Positions 1 to 7,972 of a DNA stretch of 64,000 bases are shown piece by piece. Where the stretch lies: positions 49,763 to 113,762 of IMG/VR virus record IMGVR_UViG_3300046747_000672; one strand, written 5' to 3'. The notes under the pieces were generated by a model, which was not told the origin of the DNA, ran no database searches, and was given only the letters and a program-made list of their open reading frames with translations. This stretch comes from a virus. Both the position numbers and the translations under genes were made by a program. Position 1 is the stretch's first letter, and every line of letters starts with the position of its first letter.

Positions 1-245
1 GCGGTGAGCTCGACGTCAGAACTGTCGTCGTCATCCATGGTCGGTAGTCCCGTCTCGTTGTTGCACCAGATGGTCAGCTTCTCTTCGTCGTGGATGGCGA
101 GCCAGTATTCCTCATCCTCACCCGCACCCGCCCCGGCGTTCGGGAAGCCCAGGGACTCCGCCCACGCGTTCCACGCGTCCTCCTTGCTTTCGGCGATGAC
201 CCACTCGCAGCGGTCGGGCGAGACATAGAGCTTCAGTGCGCCCAC
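1..245 (-). CDS. Small acidic phage protein, C-terminal end beyond window
   Basis: A GTG start at 245 lies one base after the TGA of the upstream gene (247-249), and the frame stays open to the window edge for 81 codons. The N-terminal half has the pattern CEWVIAESKEDAWNAW, typical of short phage proteins of unknown function. The last visible residues are acidic (MDDDDSSDVE). No function is assigned. It is the last visible gene of the leftward operon. Confidence 0.7.
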   Translation of the reverse strand, partial: MGALKLYVSPDRCEWVIAESKEDAWNAWAESLGFPNAGAGAGEDEEYWLAIHDEEKLTIWCNNETGLPTMDDDDSSDVELT

Positions 246-246
246 C

Positions 247-480
247 TCACCCACGCGCCACCTCCAGTCCCAGGTCGATCTTCACAGCGCACGCCGCCGA
301 GCACGCGAAGTGCGTCGCCTGGCGCCCTTGCGGCAACAGGTCGCGCCGCATCAGCCACCCGGGCGGCAGGCAGTCGACGGGCTCGCCGAGGTCGCTCGCG
401 CTCACGCTGCCTTTCGCGACGGCGCAGCAGGACGCGCACGTGAACGTCGTGGGGCGGAGCCAGTGGCGGAGGTCAGGCAT
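247..480 (-). CDS. Small CxxC zinc-knuckle protein
   Basis: 77 residues. ATG at 480 overlaps the upstream TGA by 8 bases. Cysteine pairs near residues 15-18 (CASCC) and 59-63 (CSAAC) suggest a structural metal site, and the rest has no recognisable domain. A longer reading from 540 would overlap the upstream gene more, so the coupled start is preferred. Function unknown. Confidence 0.7.
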   Translation of the reverse strand: MPDLRHWLRPTTFTCASCCAVAKGSVSASDLGEPVDCLPPGWLMRRDLLPQGRQATHFACSAACAVKIDLGLEVARG

Positions 481-817
481 CGGCGGCATCGTTCTCTCGT
501 TCCTCTTCCGCGACCTCTTCGGCCCACTTCTCAACGTCAACTAGTGCCCGTTCGACGGCAGTCCCGAGAGTCGCGCCTTCCCATTCGTAACAGCGCGACG
601 GTACGATGACGTAGCACCACAACTTCAGCTTGACCCAGTCGTCGCCCTTGGATGTCTCGAAGTGGTTCGGCAAGTGAATCTCCCACGTTCCCTCGTAGGT
701 CTTGCAATGCGGCTCGAAACGAAGCTTGCGCGCAATGGCGGAGAACGTCGCCTGCCTCAACGCTTGGAAGGCGGCGATCTCGTCGCCGGAGAATAGCGGC
801 TTGATGGGCTGGTTCAC
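473..817 (-). CDS. Hypothetical phage protein
   Basis: 114 residues from a GTG at 817 that overlaps the upstream stop (GTGA). The same frame is open upstream to 1423, but that part is arginine-rich and lies antisense to well-coded genes. The protein is mixed alpha/beta in appearance, with an acidic C-terminus (EEVAEEERENDAADA). Function unknown. Confidence 0.75.
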   Translation of the reverse strand: MNQPIKPLFSGDEIAAFQALRQATFSAIARKLRFEPHCKTYEGTWEIHLPNHFETSKGDDWVKLKLWCYVIVPSRCYEWEGATLGTAVERALVDVEKWAEEVAEEERENDAADA

Positions 818-1203
818 GGCGCCGTCCCCGCACAACGGTGGTCCCACATGGGAACCATCTTCGATGCGAAGTCCCAGATCGCGACCAGCATCTTGCCGAA
901 GTTCTCGCCGTCGCCACGCCCGCACATGTGGAGGCTTTCTTCCTCTGCCATCCTGAACTCGAGGCAGCCGTCCCATTTCACGTACCCGCTCGCGAACCGT
1001 CCCGCCTCCTCGATGCGCTCGACCATGTCGAGCGACTCTCCGCCGCGTCGCCGGTAGAACCGTTGCGAGCGGTCGAGCGACCAGCCGATGATTTCGTAGA
1101 CCTCGAAGTCGGCGCCGTGCTCCGAGCAACCTCCGAATGGCGTCAGGCGGATCGCGAAGTTGATCGCGTCCATGTTGTGGGTGGTCCACTGGCGGTCGAT
1201 CAT
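814..1203 (-). CDS. Hypothetical phage protein
   Basis: 129 residues. ATG at 1203 overlaps the upstream TGA (ATGA). Soluble, rich in Trp, Phe and Met, with no membrane segment and no recognised motif. It sits in an unbroken chain of coupled genes downstream of the ASCH-like gene, which suggests co-translation. Confidence 0.75.
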   Translation of the reverse strand: MIDRQWTTHNMDAINFAIRLTPFGGCSEHGADFEVYEIIGWSLDRSQRFYRRRGGESLDMVERIEEAGRFASGYVKWDGCLEFRMAEEESLHMCGRGDGENFGKMLVAIWDFASKMVPMWDHRCAGTAP

Positions 1204-1856
1204 GGCCTGATCCTCCGAAACTCGACGACCCACACCCGCGGGTTCGTCGTCCAGTTTGCGCGATCGCGGTTGATCGAATCCCACAGACACGCGAATGCGC
1301 CGCGGTGCGTGCCGCTAAGTTCTCTTGAGAGTTTGCCTGCGCCATCGAAAACGATGGCCGCATCGGTCCATCTCGCCCCTTCCGCCTGCGCATCCTTCTC
1401 GGTGATGTCCTGCAACCGCTCAACTCGAACTCCCGCTACCTCCAGTGTGATTCGCGACGCCCACTTGGGCATGTAGAGCGGCGTCACCCAGCCGGCGCTG
1501 GCCGCTTTCGGTATCTTCCAATTGTTCGTGACATCGTATTCAGAAAAGAAGGAGCACGAGTTGTCTGCGGCGTATTCCACATTGACGTCGGCGCAATCGC
1601 ATGCATCGGAACCGTGACCATGGGCGATGCTCGGGCGCCAGGTTTCCTTCACCCAGAGTTTGTCGCCTGACAGGCCGTACCGGTTCCGAATGCGTCGAGT
1701 GCCAGTCGACTCATTGGAGTTCGACGCCAGAACGTCGTCGAACTCCACATCGCGAGCGAGCGGGACAATGCGACGTGTCTGTGTTTTTGCGCCGGACAGG
1801 ATCGCCAGGACCATGGGCGCAGAGAACAGGATGGGGCGATCGGCGGTAGCGCTCAC
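1200..1856 (-). CDS. ASCH-like phage protein
   Basis: 218 residues from GTG at 1856, which overlaps a tiny upstream frame by GTGA. The sequence follows the common phage family that opens with RPILFSAPMVLAILSGAKTQ and TRRI, continues with DKLWVKETW and LYMPKWASRITLEV, and ends with LWDSINRDR and WVVEFRRI. This family has an ASCH/PUA-like fold that is predicted to bind RNA or modified nucleobases. Its role in phage is unknown. Confidence 0.8.
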   Translation of the reverse strand: MSATADRPILFSAPMVLAILSGAKTQTRRIVPLARDVEFDDVLASNSNESTGTRRIRNRYGLSGDKLWVKETWRPSIAHGHGSDACDCADVNVEYAADNSCSFFSEYDVTNNWKIPKAASAGWVTPLYMPKWASRITLEVAGVRVERLQDITEKDAQAEGARWTDAAIVFDGAGKLSRELSGTHRGAFACLWDSINRDRANWTTNPRVWVVEFRRIRP

Positions 1857-1909
1857 GGGCCAGCCTCTTCCTGGCAATCGAGGCAGTAGGCGTCCCAATC
1901 GGTGCTCAC
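1853..1909 (-). CDS. Micro-ORF of 18 codons upstream of the ASCH-like gene
   Basis: GTG at 1909 is preceded by a strong ribosome site (AAGGAGAG, good spacing). The frame encodes only 18 residues (MSTDWDAYCLDCQEEAGP) with a CxxC and ends in a GTGA overlap with the next gene. It could be a real microprotein or a leader that loads ribosomes for the downstream gene, which lacks its own clear Shine-Dalgarno sequence. Confidence 0.5.
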   Translation of the reverse strand: MSTDWDAYCLDCQEEAGP

Positions 1910-1943
1910 GATTCTCTCCTTCTCCGCTGTACTCGGGAGGCCA

Positions 1944-3566
1944 TCAGTCCCACCGATCGATCCTGTATTCCAGCCGGACGCCGTTGCCGTCGGTGACTCG
2001 CACGTGAACGACATCGTTCGAGCCCTTCTGAAGCATCAGCCCGCACGCCGACGCGTCATCCTCGCCAGCGATCCGGGCGCCTCGCGAGTACGCTTCGATC
2101 GTGGCACGAATGCCGTGAAATTCAGCTCGCATGATCTCCGGGAACAGTCCAGCTCCAGCCGTCTTCGCACGCGAGTCCTTGGCCCCGTCGATGACGATGA
2201 CGGCGCCCTCTCCTTGGTGCGTGAACGTGCCTCCAAACCACGATGGCGGGCGAAGCGTGATGGCCGTAACTGGCGACCACACGTTGGCGACGAGGCCCCA
2301 CGAGGCTGCTATCGATCCGCCATTGTAGAGGTACCAGGAGAACGGGTTTCGTTTCTCCGACGAGTCCCATTGCAGAATGGGCGGCGCCTCCGAATTTGCC
2401 GCGGTCACGATCGCGGTGAAATTGCCGGCGTGCGGGACGAGGACAGCGATCGTCTTCGCGCCAGCGAGAACCGTCCGCCGAAACTTCTCCCACGTGATCG
2501 CTTGCGACGGCACCGCCATCAGCGGCAGCGTCGTGCCTTCCTTCGGTTTGAGGTGCGAAAAGACGCCGCCTGCCTTGGGCGTCTCAGGAACTGCCGGCCT
2601 CCACAGCGCGTCGACCTCTCCGAGCCGCGCGAATCTGCGCTCAAGCGATCCGGCTGCTTTCAGTTTCTCGATGACCTTTTCTGCCTGCGCGATGTTGCCA
2701 GCCGAAGGCGCAGCTTGCGGACGCTGGTACTGGAGCGGATGCATCTTGTCCTTGAACCGGCGCGCCACCTCCTCGAACGGCATTCCGGCGGCGATGTCTT
2801 CGAGCAGCGTTCCGATCATCGAACTCCGTGGATGGCAGAATCCAGCAGGCGCTGATGCGATGGCGCGCCACACGATGTTTGCGCGGCGTCCCTTGTGCGT
2901 AGCGATCGCGGTGTGCAGGTCAGCCAACCACTTTGCCGGACCAAGCACCTTCTCACTTCGGTACAGCGCGTCGCTGTTCAGCAGCGAAAGCGCCTGCGCA
3001 AGGACAGGCGGCGCAAACTCTTCGAGAGCGCGCTGAACATTTTTGAAGTCCTCCAGCTTCTCCGCCATAGCCTGACCGGCGGTCTGAACGAGGTTCCGGA
3101 AGACGTGGTCGGGCGTCGGGCTGACGCTTAGGTGAACCCAGTCGCCTTTGCGCGATGGCGTGAAATGCTGCCCCAACGTCGGTTCAGACGATAGGAACAC
3201 GCCAGTTACGATGGCCCGGCGCAGTCTGGCGGTTATCGCTTCAACCGCCGAAGCGTGGTCGTTGTCAGCGTCGGACATATGCCACGCCGCTGGCGCAGTC
3301 GTGCCATTCTCGCCGATCGTCACGAGCCCGCCAACCCGCTCGACGAAGCGACGACATGCGTTGCAGTTGTGGTACTGGCGCGACGTCGCTGGGAAGCTCC
3401 CCAGATATACGTCCCACAAGTCCGGCGTGTCCGTCGTGAAGACATGTGCCTTTGAAGTGTTGGCAGCGAAGCGCGCGTCGACGCGCTTCAAGAAGTCTGC
3501 GTAGCTTGCGTCGGCAGCGTTGCCGGTTTGCGGCGGAGCGTCGTTGGTTACTGTGATCACTTGCAT
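1944..3566 (-). CDS. Large conserved phage protein of unknown function
   Basis: 540 residues, the largest product of the leftward operon. ATG at 3566 has GGAG upstream; an in-frame ATG at 3578 is the alternative. Near residue 60 it has the pattern YHNCNACRRFVERVGGLV, with paired cysteines followed by a GENG turn. Related uncharacterised proteins are familiar from phages of GC-rich bacteria. There is no signal peptide or membrane helix, and I recognise no catalytic motif. Confidence 0.8.
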   Translation of the reverse strand: MQVITVTNDAPPQTGNAADASYADFLKRVDARFAANTSKAHVFTTDTPDLWDVYLGSFPATSRQYHNCNACRRFVERVGGLVTIGENGTTAPAAWHMSDADNDHASAVEAITARLRRAIVTGVFLSSEPTLGQHFTPSRKGDWVHLSVSPTPDHVFRNLVQTAGQAMAEKLEDFKNVQRALEEFAPPVLAQALSLLNSDALYRSEKVLGPAKWLADLHTAIATHKGRRANIVWRAIASAPAGFCHPRSSMIGTLLEDIAAGMPFEEVARRFKDKMHPLQYQRPQAAPSAGNIAQAEKVIEKLKAAGSLERRFARLGEVDALWRPAVPETPKAGGVFSHLKPKEGTTLPLMAVPSQAITWEKFRRTVLAGAKTIAVLVPHAGNFTAIVTAANSEAPPILQWDSSEKRNPFSWYLYNGGSIAASWGLVANVWSPVTAITLRPPSWFGGTFTHQGEGAVIVIDGAKDSRAKTAGAGLFPEIMRAEFHGIRATIEAYSRGARIAGEDDASACGLMLQKGSNDVVHVRVTDGNGVRLEYRIDRWD

Positions 3567-3641
3567 GAGAGTCTCCATGGCAATCGAAGTAGCAAAAAGC
3601 ACGGCTGGCGCCATCGCCAGGGGCGGCGTGTCGGGACCAGG

Positions 3642-3935
3642 CTAAGCATCGAGGACCTCTTTCGTCGCCATCGGCCACCCATCCAGTTCTCGCGCCTTCG
3701 CCCTGTACAGCGGCCCGCTGCCCTTGCGCGTGCAGTCAATCTCCTCGCTGTCGCGCAGCCGCCACAGCGCCCGCTCGAGCTCGCCGCGGTTGAACCGGAT
3801 CTGAAGCTTCGTCCACACGTCGTCGAGTGACCACGCGCGCGTCGGCGACGACTCCAGCAGCGCGACCACGGCGGCCCGACACGCCTTGGCGCGCTGCACC
3901 GGACCGCGGGTCGACGGGAAGCCTTGGCTGCTCAT
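3642..3935 (-). CDS. Putative winged-helix protein
   Basis: 97 residues. ATG at 3935 has an excellent ribosome site (CGGAGGAATC). The middle reads as helix-turn-helix plus wing: residues 17-56 include WSLDDVWTKL and RGELERALWRLRDS. The C-terminus is LYRAKARELDGWP. A regulatory or DNA-binding role is inferred from this fold pattern only. Confidence 0.7.
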   Translation of the reverse strand: MSSQGFPSTRGPVQRAKACRAAVVALLESSPTRAWSLDDVWTKLQIRFNRGELERALWRLRDSEEIDCTRKGSGPLYRAKARELDGWPMATKEVLDA

Positions 3936-4132
3936 GATTCCTCCGCGATGACGCAGAGCACGTCGTGCGGGTCGCATTGAAAGAGTCGTGCTGCTTCCCG
4001 CCGAGCATCGATAAACATTCTGGTCTTGACGGTCACAACCTCGTCCGGCGAGCCCTTACGGCGGCAGCGCCAAAGGACGGGCGTCGCGTTCGGGTGGCCG
4101 ATGCGCGGGTCTTCGATGGCGCCGTGTTTCAT
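3932..4132 (-). CDS. Small hypothetical protein
   Basis: 66 residues, coupled to both neighbours through 4-base overlaps: ATG at 4132 overlaps the upstream TGA, and its own TGA overlaps the next ATG. Basic N-terminal half, then a segment with FIDARREAARLFQCDP, reminiscent of small phage proteins that modify or sense surfaces. No function assigned. Confidence 0.65.
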   Translation of the reverse strand: MKHGAIEDPRIGHPNATPVLWRCRRKGSPDEVVTVKTRMFIDARREAARLFQCDPHDVLCVIAEES

Positions 4133-4494
4133 TGCTGAGCTCGCTGCGGGACGGCGACGACCGCCCACGGCTTGGGCGTCTTGCAACCGGAGATTGGATA
4201 CGTGCGCTCTGGCTCGCAGCCGTGCCCCTTCTCGACGGCAAATGCGCCAGGGGCACCGCACAGAAGCTGCTCCTTCTGATCGCCAAAGTTGACGTCGCAT
4301 GTGACGTAGCCGTCGCCATCTGAGTCCGTTGTGGCGCAGGCGAGGCCCATGGGCCTGTAACCCATCTTGTCGAGCCATTCTCTCGCCGACTGCTCCGGCG
4401 CCGCTCGATTGCGGTTCGCTTTGTCGTCGCAGGCGGCTGCGCAAACGAACGCGAACGCCATCATCCAGAAAAGCCACTTCTGCACGCTCATCAT
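4129..4494 (-). CDS. Putative exported lipoprotein
   Basis: 121 residues. The N-terminus is a hydrophobic signal (MMSVQKWLFWMMAFAFVCAAAC) with a possible lipobox at FVCAAAC or VCAAACD. The mature part has Cys residues and a calcium-loop-like DSDGDGY. ATG at 4494 gives an ATGA overlap. An envelope location is inferred; it could be a superinfection-exclusion or lysis accessory protein, but nothing proves either. Confidence 0.6.
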   Translation of the reverse strand: MMSVQKWLFWMMAFAFVCAAACDDKANRNRAAPEQSAREWLDKMGYRPMGLACATTDSDGDGYVTCDVNFGDQKEQLLCGAPGAFAVEKGHGCEPERTYPISGCKTPKPWAVVAVPQRAQQ

Positions 4495-4703
4495 TTCGTC
4501 AGCTCCTTTTCAAAAGCCCTTGAACACAGCACGCACCGATTCACGGGCTTATCCACGAGCCTCCCGGTCACGCTGAGACCGCACAGCGGCGGCGACTGGA
4601 AGCGCAGCGGCTTCTGCTCGGACCACCGCGCGGGCTCGATGGCGGCAAGGAGATGCGCGACCGGCAGAAGCGGCGTGGGGACGGGGACGAACCAGCGGGT
4701 CAT
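4491..4703 (-). CDS. Small CxxC protein
   Basis: 70 residues, ATG at 4703 overlapping the upstream stop. The C-terminal third has RCVLCSRAF and an earlier single Cys, consistent with a small metal site. The N-terminus is proline- and leucine-rich. Function unknown. Confidence 0.65.
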   Translation of the reverse strand: MTRWFVPVPTPLLPVAHLLAAIEPARWSEQKPLRFQSPPLCGLSVTGRLVDKPVNRCVLCSRAFEKELTK

Positions 4704-5194
4704 GGTGCGCTCACGGCTGCCGCCGCCTCGTCGATCACGTCCTGATACGGAAGCCACATCCGCACGATCTGAGCTTTCGTTACGTCGCTGTCGCAGCCAT
4801 TCGATTTGTGCTGCTGCGTCGGCTTCAGCATCCGGCACTCATACGGGCGATCGTCGTGCGCCATGGAGCATCCGGTCGTGGTCCACTGGACGCACTGACC
4901 GCCCCAGCTTGGATCGCGGAGTCGCCGCCCCGTGACGGTCGCAGGCCGAACGTATTCGGTCTGGCAAAGAACAGGGTCGGCGAGCTCTTCGCCAAGCGCC
5001 GTTCGCACGTCACCTTCCCACCAGTCGATGGCGTACTTGCCGCTCGCGAAGGCCTTTGCCAGCGCCGCCACAATCTGGCTTCGGTCGCTCCCCCAGTCTT
5101 CCGGTCGCGTGAGTCCAGGCATCGACTTGCAACACGCGCCGCCGCAAGCGCTGCACAGATCGGCGTCGACGTACATGGGGAGCTTCGCGCTCAT
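4700..5194 (-). CDS. YkgJ-family cysteine-cluster protein
   Basis: 164 residues from ATG at 5194 (ATGA overlap). The N-terminal CSACGGACC at residues 14-22, with later cysteines at GGQCVQW, TGCSM and YECRML, matches the YkgJ/UPF0153 cysteine-cluster layout, which binds zinc or an iron-sulfur cluster. Substrates of the family are poorly known. In a phage it may be a metal-dependent modification enzyme, but this is inference. Confidence 0.7.
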   Translation of the reverse strand: MSAKLPMYVDADLCSACGGACCKSMPGLTRPEDWGSDRSQIVAALAKAFASGKYAIDWWEGDVRTALGEELADPVLCQTEYVRPATVTGRRLRDPSWGGQCVQWTTTGCSMAHDDRPYECRMLKPTQQHKSNGCDSDVTKAQIVRMWLPYQDVIDEAAAAVSAP

Positions 5195-5607
5195 TCGGCG
5201 CTCGCCCGGATTGAGAAGCCGCCGTAGTAGCCGTTGTGCTCGTTGTGAGACGACACGACGAACTCGCCCTTGCTCGTCTTCACGGCGAGGAACTGCACCT
5301 CGTGCGCATCGCACCCGTCCGCCGCGTCCGGAGCTTCGCGCAGTTCTATCCCGACGAGCGTCGCCCCGACGTAGTCGGCCAGCGTGTCATCGGTCCGCAT
5401 GTAGCGGTTCTCGCAGCACGACTGGCCGTCGTCCCACAGCTTCAGCGTTGACCCATCGTCGAACGCGAAGCGGAGGACGTCATCCTTGTCGTCCAATACG
5501 ACGCCGACGATCGTCTTTCCGATAGCTGCACTCACGGCGTCAAAGGTTTCCTTGCCGCTGTCGAGCATGTTGAGCATCACGTTCATCCCTAGATTCACGA
5601 ACTTCAT
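5191..5607 (-). CDS. DUF7448-like phage protein
   Basis: 138 residues, ATG at 5607 with GGAGAAACGGGC upstream, also overlapping the stop of a 19-codon frame. The centre (IVGVVLDDKDDVLRFAFDDG, KLWDDGQSCCENRY, then TDDTLADYVGATLVGIEL) matches a small beta-rich family often seen in phages and named DUF7448. Its function is unknown. Confidence 0.7.
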   Translation of the reverse strand: MKFVNLGMNVMLNMLDSGKETFDAVSAAIGKTIVGVVLDDKDDVLRFAFDDGSTLKLWDDGQSCCENRYMRTDDTLADYVGATLVGIELREAPDAADGCDAHEVQFLAVKTSKGEFVVSSHNEHNGYYGGFSIRASAE

Positions 5608-5663
5608 GCCCGTTTCTCCGTTCTCGTCGGCAGCCGCTGCCGCGCTGCGTCTCGCCTGGCCAT
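5604..5663 (-). CDS. Bridging micro-ORF of 19 codons
   Basis: ATG at 5663 shares a base with the upstream TGA (TGATG), and the stop overlaps the next ATG at 5607 (ATGA), so the frame fills the intergenic gap exactly. The product is MARRDAARQRLPTRTEKRA, very basic. It may be a peptide gene or a device for carrying ribosomes across the gap. Chance cannot be excluded for so short a frame. Confidence 0.45.
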   Translation of the reverse strand: MARRDAARQRLPTRTEKRA

Positions 5664-5962
5664 CACTGCACCCTCCGCGGCACCACGCACACATCCTTCG
5701 CCCCCGAATCCGGAGCCGCCCACGGCGCGCCGGCCGCTGGATCCTGGTCCAGCACGATGGCCTCTACGCCCACGTCATGCCCGCGGTACGGCGCCACGAG
5801 CTCCTCCAGCGCCTCCCACGAGTGCACGACGGCGAACGAGACCCGCGCGCGCTCGCGGTCGTTGAAGCGCACGAGGAGTTCGGCTGGGCCCGACGGGAGC
5901 TCCGGCGCGACGTTGGCGGCGCACGAGATGACGAGGGCGAGGAGGATGAGGAGGCGGTTCAT
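5663..5962 (-). CDS. Putative small lipoprotein
   Basis: 99 residues from ATG at 5962 (overlaps upstream stop). The N-terminus MNRLLILLALVISCAAN is a short signal with a lipobox-like VISC. The mature domain is mixed alpha/beta with no recognised motif and ends basic. Envelope location is inferred. With the other lipoprotein in the same operon it could act in lysis or superinfection exclusion. Confidence 0.6.
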   Translation of the reverse strand: MNRLLILLALVISCAANVAPELPSGPAELLVRFNDRERARVSFAVVHSWEALEELVAPYRGHDVGVEAIVLDQDPAAGAPWAAPDSGAKDVCVVPRRVQ

Positions 5963-6210
5963 GGGTTGGTTCCGTCTGGGTTCACGAAGCGGAGAAGGCC
6001 GAGTCGTCCGGCGATTCGAATCAGGTTGGTCGAACGTCGTTCGAAGAAGCCACGGCAGCAGACGTCTTTGTCGTCCGCCTTGTGGCAGATGAAGTGGACG
6101 CCGCGCCGTGCGCAATCGCGCAGCACATCCTTCGCGCGCGCCGCGCTGACGATGCGCCTCTTGGAGAAGAGGCACTGGTCGCATTGCTTGTGCATGACGA
6201 GGAAGCTCAT
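5959..6210 (-). CDS. Conserved small phage protein with Cys motifs
   Basis: 83 residues, ATGA overlap at 6207-6210 with the methyltransferase stop. The pattern HKQCDQCLFSKRRIVS, then LRDCARRGVHFICHK and CCRGFFER, matches a small family repeatedly seen in phages of Proteobacteria and probably binds zinc through CxxC and Cys/His pairs. Function unknown. Confidence 0.75.
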   Translation of the reverse strand: MSFLVMHKQCDQCLFSKRRIVSAARAKDVLRDCARRGVHFICHKADDKDVCCRGFFERRSTNLIRIAGRLGLLRFVNPDGTNP

Positions 6211-6929
6211 GCGGCGGCCTCAAGAATTTGGCGAATCACTTCGCCGACGACTTGCGCCGCCTGCGGAACGACGGCATCTCCGAGAGAGGCAACTCGGTCC
6301 ACCCGATGGGGAATCCCATGAACTGCTCGCACCAAGTCGGGCTCAATGCCCCACGAAAAAGCTCCGACAGCCGAGGACCTCGACCTCGGGTCCGGCGTAG
6401 TTCCTCCGCTCGGCTGAAGTAACCTCGCGTTGCATCGCTTTTGATGAGCGTGGGCAACAACGAAGACGCGGTTCCGGAGATGAGCCGCGCCGACGTCTCT
6501 GGCGGCAATCCCCATGGCGCGCGTTCGATATCCCAGTTGATGCAAATGGGTCCGCACCGCACACAGCCATCGATTGCGCCCGACTGCGACGTTTTCGATG
6601 ACGACCCACGGCGGGCGCTTTTGCTCGACGAGCCTTGCGAAGTACCTCCACAGTCCCGACCGCTCCCCTCGGACAATGCCGACGTTCTTGCCCGCCGCCG
6701 ATACGTCCTGGCACGGGAATCCGCCGCAGATGAGATCCACGTCATGAAGTTGGGCAGCACGCACTGTCTCGACATCGCTCCACCTCGGCACGTCGGGCCA
6801 GTGCTTCGCGAGCACGCTTCGCCGGAATTCATCCCTCTCGACCTGCCAAAGCACAGGACCGAGCCCTGCCCACTCGAGGCCGAGCTCTAGCCCGCCGATC
6901 CCGCTGAACAGCGAACCAATCGTCAGCAT
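6207..6929 (-). CDS. DNA cytosine-C5 methyltransferase (Dcm type)
   Basis: 240 residues starting MLTIGSLFSGIGG, shared as TGATG with the upstream stop. Motif I (FSGIGG) is followed by the catalytic PCQ at residues 72-74, ENV at 112-114, RNR at 152-154 and a motif X variant GDAVVP at 217-222 in place of GNAVVP. Products of this family methylate cytosine at C5 in DNA. The protein is short, leaving little room for a target-recognition domain. A role against host restriction is inferred. Confidence 0.88.
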   Translation of the reverse strand: MLTIGSLFSGIGGLELGLEWAGLGPVLWQVERDEFRRSVLAKHWPDVPRWSDVETVRAAQLHDVDLICGGFPCQDVSAAGKNVGIVRGERSGLWRYFARLVEQKRPPWVVIENVAVGRNRWLCAVRTHLHQLGYRTRAMGIAARDVGAAHLRNRVFVVAHAHQKRCNARLLQPSGGTTPDPRSRSSAVGAFSWGIEPDLVRAVHGIPHRVDRVASLGDAVVPQAAQVVGEVIRQILEAAA

Positions 6930-7078
6930 CACTGCACATCCCTCATCGCCCGCCACGCAGCGCGGAACGACCAGAACACGAACCTATCGACAGGTGGCAC
7001 CCGCCGCACGCACGCCAGGATGGCGCACGGCGGCAGGTCGAGTTCGAGCGCGAGAAGGACGAGGTCGGCGGCGGGCAT
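6929..7078 (-). CDS. Small hypothetical protein
   Basis: 49 residues, ATG at 7078 just after the stop of the RecT-like gene, and TGATG overlap with the methyltransferase. The sequence is hydrophobic at first (MPAADLVLLALELDLPP) and then basic (FRAAWRAMRDVQ). Function unknown. Precise coupling on the downstream side supports it as real. Confidence 0.6.
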   Translation of the reverse strand: MPAADLVLLALELDLPPCAILACVRRVPPVDRFVFWSFRAAWRAMRDVQ

Positions 7079-7081
7079 GAC

Positions 7082-7972
7082 CTACTCGATGTCCTGGCGA
7101 TCGTCGCTGCCCGACAGCGGCTCTTGCTTCTTTGGCCGTTGCACTTTCTGCGTCGCAGGCTCCGCTGCAACCGGAGTCGCGAGCAGCGTCGCCTCGAGCT
7201 CCCTCGGGCTGCCAGGTACCAGCGCTGCCGGCGTCGTGACGTCAGACAGCACTGTGCCCGTGGTGTCGACGATCTCTTCCGACGTCGACATGCCGAGCGA
7301 CAACTCCGGAGCGAAGACGCGCGTCCAGAAGCCGCCGGAGCGGTACATGAGCATCAGTTCGGGCATCGTCTTCCACTTCGACCCGTTTCTCGAGTACCAC
7401 CCCTCCGCTTTCGCCATCGCGATCGTGACGAGCGGCCCGACGCACTCCTCGCCCGACTCGCGATCCTTCGCCACGGCACGGCACCCCCATTCGTCGGTGC
7501 CCTCCTTGCCCTGCCATCGGAAGCGAATCGGCGAGAACCGTCCGCTGCTGTTGACGGTCCCGATCAAAAACTGCGATCGCCACCCGGGGCGCCCGTGGAT
7601 GATGTCCAGGTTGGTCATCACCATCAGAACCGACGCGCCGACGCGGCTCGCCATCTCGATGGCGATGAGGCAGTTCGGGATGTTGTTCTGGTACTGCGTC
7701 GGGACCATCGTGCTCGCCGACAGCGCATTCGCCATGCGGTAGGCACCCTTGAAGTTGGCTTCGCTGGCGAACGCGTTCAACGCGCGCTGCGCCTCGTCGC
7801 CCGTCGGCGGGGCCATCATCGCGACATGCGCGGCGGCGCCCGCCTGAGCGGAAGCCGAAGCCGGAACGGGCGCTTGGACGCCTACGTCAGCCATCCCGTT
7901 CGATGAGACGGAAGGCTTCGGAGCCTCCGCCGGAAGTCCTTGCGATTGAGTCACGTCGATCATTCCTTTCAT
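7082..7972 (-). CDS. recT: RecT-family single-strand annealing protein
   Basis: About 296 residues. ATG at 7972 overlaps the upstream stop; ATG 7963 and GTG 7954 (AAAGGA nine bases before) are also possible. After an Ala/Pro-rich linker of roughly 55 residues the RecT core begins, ending in the typical MYRSGGFWTRVFAPELSLGM and EEIVD. RecT proteins anneal complementary strands, working with the neighbouring 5'-3' exonuclease in phage recombination. The Thr/Pro-rich tail is likely disordered. Confidence 0.85.
   Translation of the reverse strand: MKGMIDVTQSQGLPAEAPKPSVSSNGMADVGVQAPVPASASAQAGAAAHVAMMAPPTGDEAQRALNAFASEANFKGAYRMANALSASTMVPTQYQNNIPNCLIAIEMASRVGASVLMVMTNLDIIHGRPGWRSQFLIGTVNSSGRFSPIRFRWQGKEGTDEWGCRAVAKDRESGEECVGPLVTIAMAKAEGWYSRNGSKWKTMPELMLMYRSGGFWTRVFAPELSLGMSTSEEIVDTTGTVLSDVTTPAALVPGSPRELEATLLATPVAAEPATQKVQRPKKQEPLSGSDDRQDIE

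Noticed and set aside
4551-4559. TTATCCACG, a near-perfect DnaA box
   Set aside because: Single occurrence inside a coding region; no cluster and no AT-rich region nearby.
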